Shown here: positions 7,742 to 14,181 of the stretch, piece by piece
How the letters are laid out: each line of letters starts with the position of its first letter
Position numbering within the stretch: the first letter of the stretch is position 1
Source of the DNA: an uncultured Clostridia bacterium
Lineage (GTDB): Bacteria > Bacillota > Clostridia > Christensenellales > UBA1242
DNA length: 14,192 bases
Reading direction: 5' to 3'
NCBI GenBank assembly: GCA_904397185.1
Contig: CAJFOL010000039.1
Span: 1-14,192 of the forward strand
The notes under the pieces: generated by a model
Seen by the model: the letters and a program-made list of their open reading frames with translations, nothing else
The model's database searches: none
Told to the model about the DNA's origin: nothing
Position numbers and translations under genes: made by a program

Positions 7742-8782
7742 ATGAAAATTTTACATACAGCAGATATCCATTTAGGGGCTAAAAATGTTAAATTGAGTTT
7801 AGACAAACAAAATCAACTTAAAATTGAACAAAACTTACTCATTTCTAAACTCTTTGAGGATGCATACAATCAAGACTATGATATAGTATTAATTTGCGGT
7901 GATTTATTTCATAGCAAAACTGTTTCATCCAAAGTCGTCACCAACTTTTTTAAGGCGGTAGAAGATTTTTCACGTCCTGTATTATACATAAAAGGCAATC
8001 ACGATGAGAAATTTGTCTTCTCTCAAATGCCTAAAAATTTTATTGTCTTAGACGAAAATAATCCTAATTTTCAACTCAATAATACCATTTTTTGGGGACA
8101 AGTCTCACCAAAATTTATTGCTGAACATATGGACACCAATAAAAGCAATATTTTACTTTTGCATGGCGATATAAAAAATAGAAATGACAGAGATTATGTT
8201 GATTTAAACTCCTATCTTTCTCTTCCGTTTAATTATATTGCTTTAGGGCATATCCATAGCGAGGAGATTACAAAGTTTGGAGATATACCTGTGGCTTATC
8301 CTGGCAGTCTCTTTTCAAATGGCTTTGATGAGGTTGGAGCGAAAGGTTATATAGAAGTTTTACTAGATGAAAACGGAATTATAGAGAAATTTGTAGAGTT
8401 TTGCACCTATTCCTATAAAATAGTGGAGTGTGATATCACAGGTTTAATTTATTATAAGGATATACTAAAAAAAGTCAGTGACAGCCTTAAAGATTGCAAG
8501 CAAAAAGATTTAGTTAGACTTATATTGACAGGTTACTATAGCGAAGAATGTGAAAAATATCCTTCATCTTTATTAAATGAATTATCGAGTGACTATTTCT
8601 ATCTAGAAATACTTGACAAAAGCAAACTTCAAATTGATTTTGAAAAGATAAAAAATGAAGAACTATCTTTTAAAGCAGAATTTTTGTTGTTAGTCGAAAA
8701 GGGTGATGAAGACGAGGACACTAAAAACAAGATCTGTCAAATAGGTATTGAAGCACTAAGGGGAGATGATTTGTCAATATGA
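7742..8782 (+). CDS. SbcD/Mre11-like metallophosphoesterase (YhaO type)
   Basis: This is a calcineurin-like nuclease subunit expected to process DNA ends or hairpins together with the ATPase encoded next to it. The 346-residue product has all the metal-site motifs in order: DIHLG (Asp8, His10), GDLFH (Asp54), GNHDE (Asn86, His87), HGD (His141) and GHIHS (His170, His172). The capping part follows with AYPGSLF and a weakly conserved C-terminal region. The start is placed at the ATG at 7742, because AGAGG lies five bases upstream and MKILHTADIHLG is the usual family N terminus. A longer frame from 7652 would run through the upstream terminator and promoter. Its stop codon overlaps the next start by four bases (ATGA at 8779-8782), so the two proteins are probably made in a fixed ratio. 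It is somewhat shorter than Escherichia coli SbcD (about 400 residues). Confidence 0.92.
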   Translation: MKILHTADIHLGAKNVKLSLDKQNQLKIEQNLLISKLFEDAYNQDYDIVLICGDLFHSKTVSSKVVTNFFKAVEDFSRPVLYIKGNHDEKFVFSQMPKNFIVLDENNPNFQLNNTIFWGQVSPKFIAEHMDTNKSNILLLHGDIKNRNDRDYVDLNSYLSLPFNYIALGHIHSEEITKFGDIPVAYPGSLFSNGFDEVGAKGYIEVLLDENGIIEKFVEFCTYSYKIVECDITGLIYYKDILKKVSDSLKDCKQKDLVRLILTGYYSEECEKYPSSLLNELSSDYFYLEILDKSKLQIDFEKIKNEELSFKAEFLLLVEKGDEDEDTKNKICQIGIEALRGDDLSI

Positions 8783-10551
8783 GACTTACAAAACTTCACA
8801 TTGAAAATTTTGGAAAAATAACACAGTTAGACTTAGATTTTACAGTATCATTAAATGAAATTATGCATGAAAATGGGTGGGGAAAAAGTACACTCACTGT
8901 GTTTATAAAATCTATGTTTTATGGTATTCCAGCCAAAACTAGAGGGGATGAGGTCAGGTCTGTAAGGACCAAGTATATGCCATGGCAGGGCGGTGTGTAT
9001 GGTGGATTTATTGAGTACGAATTGAACGGCACCATTTACCGTGTTACACGGACCTTTGGCAAATCTCCAGAGTATGATACATTTGAACTATTAAATTATT
9101 CGAACAACTCAGTGACAAAAGATGAAGTCAAATCGCTTGGCGAACAACTTTTCGGTATAGGCGAGGACTCATTTACAATGACAGCATTTTTCCCTCAACT
9201 TAATTTTAAAAGTGCATCAAATTCTGAACTAACAGCCAATTTAACAGGTGTGAATAAGTATCAAGATGACCTTGCAAATATTGATAAGGCTATAAAAAAA
9301 TTAAAAGAGAAGAGACTTGATATAAAAAGACAATTGCCAAAAAAGGTTGAAATTGAGGACAAACGGATGCAACTCAATCAAATAAAAACTAGGTCAAACA
9401 TGCTTAGCAAAGAGATTGAAGAGTACGAAGAACAATTATTAAATGCAAAAGAAAGCAAGTTTCAAATTGACAAAACTCTTGCATTAGAAAAAGACAAACT
9501 CTCTCTTCAAGAAGAAAAGTATAAAAGCAAGGTTAATATAGAAAATGAAATTAAAGACCTAACCGCACAGGTGACTTCACTTTATGAAAAGCAGACTTCA
9601 ATCCAAAATAAAGCACTTGACAACTTAAATAATAAGCCTAAAAATAATTTTAATTTAATATTTGCACTTTTAATTGCACTGTTTTGTGTTATTGGAGTTA
9701 CAATAACCATAGTTTATCTACTAAATGTTGTACAAATGTCGATTTTTATTCCTGTAATTGTATTGTCTATCATAGCCATTGTAGTTATGGCAGGATTGAA
9801 AATTCATAAGGATAAGAAAGAGAAAAATCTTGACAGTAAGATAGAAAATAGTGTAAATCTTGCTACAAATTTTAAAAGTCAGATTGATGAACTCAATGAG
9901 AGTGTTAAAAAATTAGAGAATATATTAAGTGAAAAATATAAAAACGTAGAAATGCCAAGTCGTGATGACTATGAAAGCATAAAAAATAAGCAGTCAAGTG
10001 CAAACTTGAACATTTATACAATTGAAAACAAGTTACTAAATTTAAGAAACGACCTTGAAAATAGTATATCGCAGATAGATTATCTTGCCTCACAAATTGA
10101 GCAAATGAAGGACAATCTCTCTTCACTATCAGCAAAATATAACTTAATTGAAAAGACGATTGATTATCTATTGCAGGCGAAAGATAATGTCGCATCAAGA
10201 TATGTCAGCACTATAAACGGGGAGTTTTCTTCCATCCTTGGGAAATTTGGAATTGACGTCAAACGTTTTGTAATAGACAACCAATGGACGGTAAAAGAAC
10301 AGACCAACGTTGGCACCAAAGATTTTGAATATTCTTCACAAGGACTTCAAGATATCATTTCATTTTGCCAAAGGATAAGTTTAATAAACAAAATTTATAA
10401 AAAAGAGAAACCTTTTGTTATCCTCGATGATACTTTTGTCAATCTTGATGATAATATGCTCACCTGTGCAAAGCAGGTGGTCAAAGAACTTGCAGGGGAA
10501 TTTCAAGTTATTTATCTATGCTGTCACTCAAGATGCTCAATGTTAAATTAA
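8779..10551 (+). CDS. SbcC/Rad50-like AAA ATPase with membrane hairpin (YhaN type)
   Basis: This is an SMC/Rad50-family ATPase partner of the upstream nuclease. The N-terminal half-site has the Walker A end GWGKST (Gly35-Lys36-Ser37) and a Q-loop glutamine near 140 (FFPQ). Residues from about 165 to 285 and 343 to 480 are rich in charged heptads and look like two coiled-coil arms. Between them, instead of a CxxC zinc hook, are two hydrophobic segments (about 289-313 and 319-340). The turn of the coiled coil is therefore probably in the membrane, as reported for Bacillus subtilis YhaN. The C-terminal half-site has a signature-like SSQGLQD (519-525) and Walker B FVILDD (546-551). The first Walker A glycine is replaced by His30. 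At 590 residues it is much shorter than B. subtilis YhaN (about 960), so the arms are short. It is translationally coupled to the nuclease gene. Confidence 0.88.
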   Translation: MRLTKLHIENFGKITQLDLDFTVSLNEIMHENGWGKSTLTVFIKSMFYGIPAKTRGDEVRSVRTKYMPWQGGVYGGFIEYELNGTIYRVTRTFGKSPEYDTFELLNYSNNSVTKDEVKSLGEQLFGIGEDSFTMTAFFPQLNFKSASNSELTANLTGVNKYQDDLANIDKAIKKLKEKRLDIKRQLPKKVEIEDKRMQLNQIKTRSNMLSKEIEEYEEQLLNAKESKFQIDKTLALEKDKLSLQEEKYKSKVNIENEIKDLTAQVTSLYEKQTSIQNKALDNLNNKPKNNFNLIFALLIALFCVIGVTITIVYLLNVVQMSIFIPVIVLSIIAIVVMAGLKIHKDKKEKNLDSKIENSVNLATNFKSQIDELNESVKKLENILSEKYKNVEMPSRDDYESIKNKQSSANLNIYTIENKLLNLRNDLENSISQIDYLASQIEQMKDNLSSLSAKYNLIEKTIDYLLQAKDNVASRYVSTINGEFSSILGKFGIDVKRFVIDNQWTVKEQTNVGTKDFEYSSQGLQDIISFCQRISLINKIYKKEKPFVILDDTFVNLDDNMLTCAKQVVKELAGEFQVIYLCCHSRCSMLN

Positions 10552-10796
10552 ATAATCATCAAATCTGAAATTTATATATTTTTAAGAAATTAATAAATAT
10601 TATTAAATAATAAAATAAATCCGCATGTTATTATATTTAAATAAAATTAATCAAAAAAATTAAAAAATCAAATAAAATAAGAAAAAATGTTTATAAAAAT
10701 ATAAAAAAATAATATGTTAAGAAAAAAATAAATAAAAATTATACCATATTTAATAATAATAAATAAGAAATGATATACCATAAAAAATGATAAAAC
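10552..10796. other. Very AT-rich gene-free stretch
   Basis: These 245 bases after the ATPase gene are almost pure A and T, with no credible reading frame or ribosome-binding site on either strand. The only distinct features I see are ATACCATA motifs at 10741 and near 10780. The first belongs to a 10-base inverted repeat with 10907-10916 that brackets the cloverleaf palindrome. Confidence 0.6.
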
Positions 10797-10892
10797 AAAA
10801 ATGCACATAAAAGTATGCCTATACGGCATTTTGCAAACTCACGTTTGCAAGTTTGTTAAGGGCCTTAACAAACACTTTTAAGTGCATTTTTT
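10797..10892. repeat. Cloverleaf-shaped palindromic element between convergent genes
   Basis: An 18-base outer arm (10797-10814) pairs with 10874-10891, 17 of 18 positions matching. Inside it are three hairpins end to end. ATGCC/GGCAT spans 10815-10829 with a five-base loop. TTGCAAAC/GTTTGCAA spans 10831-10850 with a four-base loop. GTTTGTTAAG/CTTAACAAAC spans 10851-10873 with a three-base loop. Only one base (10830) is unpaired at the four-way junction. The outer stem ends in TTTTTT on the plus strand and in TTTTGTTTTA on the minus strand, so it can serve as a bidirectional terminator for the ATPase gene (+) and proS (-). A plain terminator does not need the inner hairpins. A dispersed palindromic repeat, a structured RNA or a DNA cruciform are alternatives that cannot be separated from this window alone. 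Confidence 0.85.
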
Positions 10893-10938
10893 ATAATCAC
10901 AATAAAATGGTATAATGTTTTTTTAAATCATAATATTT

Positions 10939-10982
10939 AAAATTGATAAAAATTAAAGATGCATTCACCAAATTTTTATCAA
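10939..10982 (-). terminator. Candidate proS terminator
   Basis: A perfect 12-base inverted repeat (10943-10954 with 10971-10982, TTGATAAAAATT and its complement) surrounds a 16-base loop. It starts only a few bases past the proS stop codon and is followed on the minus strand by TTTTAAATATTA. The stem is nearly all A-T, so it would be a weak terminator by itself; the cloverleaf beyond it may act as backup. Confidence 0.5.
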
Positions 10983-10986
10983 AAAA

Positions 10987-12417
10987 TTAGTATTGTATTC
11001 CCCAATAAACCATATGTTTTGCCTTTTTACCACAGACGATACAGTGGTCGGAGATATGTTCTTCTTCAAAAGGTATACAACGAGATTTCATTCCGCGAAT
11101 TTCTTTCATTTTAAGTTCACATTCAGGGTCGCCACACCACATAGCCTTGATAAAGCCAGGTTTTGTATTCATGATTTTTTTGACTTCTTCAAGGTCAGTG
11201 CAGGTATATGTCCTCTCCCGTGTATGTTTTAATGCCTTATCATACATAAATTTTTGTATTTCATCAAGCAATACTTTTACTTTTTCGCAAACATTTTCAA
11301 TATCAACAGTTTCTTTCTCGCCGTTATCACGTCTAGCCATAACAACATGACCATTCGCAATGTCACGAGGCCCGATTTCAATACGAAGTGGCACACCTTT
11401 CATTTCGTATTCTGCAAACTTAAATCCAGCACTCTTGTCTGAGGTGTCTAAAATAACACGATAGCCCTGTGCTTTCAACTCACTATTTAGTTTATTTGCA
11501 ATTTCGAGGACTTTTTCATCATTTCGTATTGTTGCAATGACAATTTGTTTAGGTGCGATTTTAGGTGGGAGAACAAGACCATTATCATCACCATGCACCA
11601 TGATAAGTGCACCAATCATTCTTGAACTTGCACCCCAAGAAGTTTGATAAACATTTTGAAGTTTGTTATTTCTATCAACAAACTTAACATTGAAAGGGAT
11701 TGAGAATTTTTGTCCGAAATAGTGCGAAGTTGCAGACTGAAGAGATACTCCGTCATACATAAGTGCCTCAAGCGATAGGGTGTATTCAGCACCAGCAAAT
11801 TTCTCTTTTTCAGTTTTTTTGCCAACGAGAACAGGGATAGCAAGGTATTCCTCAAAGAACTTTTTATAAATATTGAGCATTCGTAGTGTTTCTTCTTCGG
11901 CTTCTTCGGCAGTTTCATGAATGGTGTGACCTTCTTGCCATAAAAATTCACGAGTACGAAGGAAAGGACGGGTAGATTTTTCCCATCGAACGACACTGCA
12001 CCATTGATTGTAAAGTTTTGGTAAATCTCTATAAGAGTTTACTATGCTTGCATAGTAATCACAAAACAGAGTCTCAGAAGTAGGGCGGACAGCAAGACGT
12101 TCTTCAAGTTTGTTTTTCCCGCCATGTGTTACCCAAGCGGCTTCTGGGGCAAACCCTTCCACATGCTCTGCCTCTTTTAAGAGCAAACTTTCAGGTATAA
12201 ACATAGGCATATAAAGATTCTCATGCCCAGTTTCTTTAAACATTCTGTCAAGTTCTTTTTGCATATTTTCCCAAATAGCGAAAGCATAAGGTTCAAAAAC
12301 AATACAACCTTTTACCGAAGTATAATGTGCAAGATGAGCCTGCTTTACAATATCAGTGTACCATTTAGCGAAATCTTCATCTCGAGAAGTAATTTTTTCA
12401 TTTTTTACAATAGCCAT
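10987..12417 (-). CDS. proS: Prolyl-tRNA synthetase, archaeal/eukaryote-like type
   Basis: This class II synthetase charges tRNA-Pro. The 476-residue length and sequence match the short archaeal/eukaryote-like ProRS group, which some bacteria use instead of the roughly 570-residue bacterial type. It lacks the inserted YbaK-like editing domain that the bacterial type has between motifs 2 and 3. Motif 1 lies around residues 37-78 (MPMFIPES). Motif 2 is RWEKSTRPFLRTREFLWQEG from about residue 144, and motif 3 is GASSRMIGALIMVHGDDNGL near 261-280. An anticodon-binding domain follows, then the C-terminal zinc domain with Cys428, 433, 459 and 462 and a terminal tyrosine, both usual for this type. 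The ATG at 12417 has AAAGGAT eight bases upstream. It is convergent with the ATPase gene and has its own promoter. Confidence 0.96.
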   Translation of the reverse strand: MAIVKNEKITSRDEDFAKWYTDIVKQAHLAHYTSVKGCIVFEPYAFAIWENMQKELDRMFKETGHENLYMPMFIPESLLLKEAEHVEGFAPEAAWVTHGGKNKLEERLAVRPTSETLFCDYYASIVNSYRDLPKLYNQWCSVVRWEKSTRPFLRTREFLWQEGHTIHETAEEAEEETLRMLNIYKKFFEEYLAIPVLVGKKTEKEKFAGAEYTLSLEALMYDGVSLQSATSHYFGQKFSIPFNVKFVDRNNKLQNVYQTSWGASSRMIGALIMVHGDDNGLVLPPKIAPKQIVIATIRNDEKVLEIANKLNSELKAQGYRVILDTSDKSAGFKFAEYEMKGVPLRIEIGPRDIANGHVVMARRDNGEKETVDIENVCEKVKVLLDEIQKFMYDKALKHTRERTYTCTDLEEVKKIMNTKPGFIKAMWCGDPECELKMKEIRGMKSRCIPFEEEHISDHCIVCGKKAKHMVYWGIQY

Positions 12418-12445
12418 AATAATATCCTTTTATATATACTTTCAT

Positions 12446-12474
12446 ATATTAGCATACAAAGGGAAATTTGTCAA
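12446..12474 (-). promoter_or_regulatory. proS promoter
   Basis: On the minus strand a perfect -35 TTGACA (12469-12474) and TAATAT (12446-12451) are separated by 17 bases, with TGC just before the -10 box. Transcription would start near 12439, about 22 bases before the ATG. The leader is too short for a T-box. Confidence 0.8.
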
Positions 12475-12504
12475 ATTATAATAAGATTTTTGCAAAAACA
12501 TTTT

Positions 12505-12540
12505 ATAAAATAAAAGCCGTAGATGATTTTTCTACGACTT
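12505..12540 (-). terminator. Rho-independent terminator of the 190-residue protein gene
   Basis: On the minus strand a 10-bp stem (AAGTCGTAGA against TCTACGGCTT, one U-G wobble; 12514-12523 with 12531-12540) has a seven-base loop and runs into TTTTATTTTA. It begins eight bases after the stop codon at 12549 and separates that gene from the proS promoter. Confidence 0.88.
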
Positions 12541-12548
12541 AAGTTACC

Positions 12549-13121
12549 TTATCTTTCAAGTCCGTCATCTTCACCATCAAAATAAGATACTTCTTCATCA
12601 TTTTGTCTTTCTACCGAGTCTTTTTCTATCCGATAAAGAGTAGATAGCCCGTTATTTAACATGATACCATCTTCAATGACAGCACCACGCGAAACAAAGT
12701 AATCTTCAATTTCTTTTTCACTTTTATCCTTTAAATACTCGTATAATTCTTCACCAGTTTCCAATTTCATAGGGTCTTTCTCTTGTGATGCATTTTCTTT
12801 ATAACTTAAAGGCAATCTAAAAGCAGTACGCGAACTTCCAACATCTTCTTTAGAAAATGTTTCTAATATTTCATCTACAGTTAACTCTATTCCCCAAATA
12901 GGGCGGTCAAATTTCATATCAGCCTTAAGTAGACGTCTATATATTTTTGCAATTTTTTTAAATCTATCAGGATTGGACTTTTCATTATATTGTTCACTTA
13001 ATTGTTCCCTTGCATAGCAAGATAAGATAAAAATTCTGTTGACATTTATTTTTTGTTTTTCATCCAATTTCGCTAAATCTTCAAAAGATATATATTTTTT
13101 CAAATTTTCAGTACTTCGCAA
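12549..13121 (-). CDS. Unrecognised 190-residue cytoplasmic protein
   Basis: I do not recognise a family. The start is TTG at 13121: AAAGGAG lies six bases upstream, a strong and well-spaced ribosome-binding site, and there is no better ATG nearby. The product has no signal peptide, no membrane segment and no cysteine pattern (one Cys, near residue 35). It is highly charged, mostly predicted helical, and ends in an acidic tail (SYFDGEDDGLER). A basic stretch (DRFKKIAKIYRRLLKADMKF, about 52-71) could bind nucleic acid, but this is a guess from composition only. A candidate promoter upstream and a clear terminator downstream mark it as a real single-gene transcription unit. Codon use looks like that of its neighbours, so there is no sign of recent transfer. 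Confidence 0.8.
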   Translation of the reverse strand: MRSTENLKKYISFEDLAKLDEKQKINVNRIFILSCYAREQLSEQYNEKSNPDRFKKIAKIYRRLLKADMKFDRPIWGIELTVDEILETFSKEDVGSSRTAFRLPLSYKENASQEKDPMKLETGEELYEYLKDKSEKEIEDYFVSRGAVIEDGIMLNNGLSTLYRIEKDSVERQNDEEVSYFDGEDDGLER

Positions 13122-13154
13122 ATTAAACTCCTTTAACTTTTTACTTTAGTTTAT

Positions 13155-13181
13155 CTTATAACAAAAAATCATATAAGTCAA
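13155..13181 (-). promoter_or_regulatory. Candidate promoter of the 190-residue protein gene
   Basis: On the minus strand TTGACT (13176-13181) and TATAAG (13155-13160) are both good boxes, with TGT before the -10 as an extension. The 15-base spacer is shorter than usual, so an extended -10 promoter is the likely reading. The leader would be about 25-30 bases. Confidence 0.5.
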
Positions 13182-13485
13182 TAGGGGAAGAGTAATTTTA
13201 AAGATTATCTCTAGATTTCTCGTTAATTGTAATATCAATTTAATTTAATTTTTTGAGTGCATTTGGATAATAATCTTTATCGCATAAGTAAACATTATTC
13301 AAAAACTTTTCTTTCTTATTTTTTCTTTCTTATTCCAAAAATAATCCGAAGTTAAAAGAAAAGAGAAAAATGAAGAAATAAAAAAGAAGAGTACAAAAAA
13401 CTCGTTTTAATTGTATTTGTTAGAGCAGAGATAGACTTTGTTTTTTTAGTTTACTCTATCGGACAATGATGCAAACTAAGTTTGC
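13182..13485. other. Gene-free AT-rich spacer with pyrimidine and purine tracts
   Basis: No gene is visible on either strand. It contains a 9-base inverted repeat (AAAGATTAT at 13200-13208, ATAATCTTT at 13270-13278) and an exact tandem 14-base duplication TTTTCTTTCTTATT (13307-13334). A purine-rich run on the same strand follows at about 13352-13391. A short hairpin, GCAAAC/GTTTGC (13471-13485), abuts the CCA end of tRNA-Leu. No clear terminator with a T-tract was found after the tRNA on the minus strand. Confidence 0.5.
13307..13334. repeat. Exact tandem duplication of a 14-base pyrimidine-rich unit
   Basis: TTTTCTTTCTTATT occurs twice head to tail (13307-13320 and 13321-13334) with no mismatch. 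It lies outside any gene and is most simply a replication-slippage product. Confidence 0.9.
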
Positions 13486-13571
13486 TGGTGCCGGTGGTGG
13501 GAGTCGAACCCACACGTCCTTGCGAACTCAGGATTTTAAGTCCTGTGCGTCTGCCATTCCGCCACACCGGC
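13486..13571 (-). tRNA. tRNA-Leu (anticodon UAA)
   Basis: All arms fold. The acceptor is GCCGGTG/CACCGGC, the D stem GCG/CGC, and the anticodon stem CAGGA/TCCTG with loop CTTAAAA (anticodon TAA). The long class II variable arm is GTTC-GCAA-GGAC, and the T stem is GTGGG/CCCAC with loop TTCGACT. The discriminator is A (13489) and CCA is encoded at 13486-13488. It reads UUA codons, the favoured leucine codon in AT-rich genomes. A decayed partial copy of the same gene lies just upstream in its own direction (13620-13698). Confidence 0.97.
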
Positions 13572-13619
13572 ATATTAAATTTTTAAATAACTTTATCTTA
13601 AGACACAAACTTTGATTTT

Positions 13620-13698
13620 CGCAACAGGACTTTAAGTCCTACGCATCTGCCACTGGCACCCTTAAAATGCAAGCATTTTCAGGACACCTATCCGCCAC
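13620..13698 (-). pseudogene. tRNA-Leu remnant interrupted by a palindrome
   Basis: Positions 13652 down to 13625 match the D-arm and anticodon-arm segment of the intact tRNA-Leu at 24 of 28 bases, including the UAA anticodon, and the match fades by 13620. On the other side of a 38-base insert (13653-13690) comes GTGGCGGA (13698-13691), the same eight bases that precede TGGCAG in the intact gene. The acceptor, variable and T arms are not recognisable, so it cannot work as a tRNA. The eight-base match is short and the four-mismatch match is the stronger evidence. Confidence 0.7.
13655..13688. repeat. 34-base palindromic hairpin within the tRNA-Leu remnant
   Basis: A perfect inner stem AAAATGC/GCATTTT with a two-base loop is extended by eight outer pairs (GGTGTCCT against AGGGTGCC on the minus strand, including three G-T wobbles) across one mismatch. 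It takes up nearly all of the 38-base insert. A second hairpin (ACACTATC against GATA-G-GTGT, 13684-13706) overlaps its edge. Confidence 0.75.
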
Positions 13699-13706
13699 GA
13701 TAGTGT

Positions 13707-14064
13707 AATTTCAATGATAGTTAATTTGAGGCATGATTTGGCAACATTACAAAGTGATATGCTTATGTCTACATATTTAAATATATCATTTTAAATATAA
13801 AAAATCAAGTATTTTTAAAAAGTTTTATAAAAGGCAGACAATTTTTTTATGTATGCAAAGTTTAATTAAGTTTTTACATTTAATCAGGGGATTAATGGAG
13901 TATTAAAATATATGGATATCAAAATACAATTTAAAAATATTGGTTCTATAATATTCATGGTGGCATAGATGAAAAAGTATAATAAAAAAGAGGATAAATA
14001 CCTTTATCTACGAGATTGTTTTAAAAAGTTACACCCCCATTGTTGACAAAAGACCAATATTTTA
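13707..14064. other. Gene-free AT-rich spacer between tRNA-Leu remnant and tRNA-Cys
   Basis: No gene is supported. Two tiny frames exist on the plus strand (18 codons from 13912, 25 codons from 13969). Both are closed by early stops and neither has a recognisable product. A GC-richer patch (CACCCCCATTGTTGAC, about 14033-14048) stands out from the AT-rich surroundings and could be the edge of a decayed mobile element, but I cannot show it. Confidence 0.45.
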
Positions 14065-14067
14065 TTT

Positions 14068-14095
14068 CAAAATAAAAGCGGTCAACATGGCCGCT
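14068..14095 (-). terminator. Rho-independent terminator of tRNA-Cys
   Basis: On the minus strand the stem AGCGGCC/GACCGCT (14089-14095 with 14077-14083, one wobble) has a five-base loop and is followed by TTTATTTTG. It starts about a dozen bases after the CCA end of tRNA-Cys, so that tRNA is probably not co-transcribed with tRNA-Leu. Confidence 0.85.
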
Positions 14096-14106
14096 AATTT
14101 TCTTCT

Positions 14107-14181
14107 TGGAGGTACCACCCGGATTTGAACCGGGGAATGAAGGTTTTGCAGACCTTGGCCTTACCGCTTGGCGATGGTACC
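14107..14181 (-). tRNA. tRNA-Cys (anticodon GCA)
   Basis: The full cloverleaf is present. The acceptor is GGTACCA/TGGTACC, the D stem GCC/GGC, the anticodon stem AAGGT/ACCTT with loop CTGCAAA (anticodon GCA), and the T stem CCCGG/CCGGG with loop TTCAAAT. The discriminator is U (14110), as is usual for bacterial tRNA-Cys, and CCA is encoded at 14107-14109. Its promoter lies outside the window. Confidence 0.97.

Noticed and set aside
10797..10892. Cloverleaf as a tRNA gene or retron RNA
   Set aside because: The hairpins lack any T-loop, anticodon or D-loop consensus, and no reverse transcriptase gene is in the window.
12223..12513. A 96-codon open frame on the plus strand overlapping proS
   Set aside because: It runs antisense to a well-conserved synthetase and its promoter, has no ribosome-binding site and no recognisable product.
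13912..14046. Two tiny plus-strand frames (18 and 25 codons)
   Set aside because: Too short, closed by in-frame stops, no family resemblance, and only a loosely spaced GGAG before the first; they could equally be random frames in AT-rich DNA.
14028..14048. Possible insertion-sequence end (CACCCCCATTGTTGAC patch)
   Set aside because: The patch stands out in composition, but I find no matching inverted end, no target duplication and no transposase fragment in the window.
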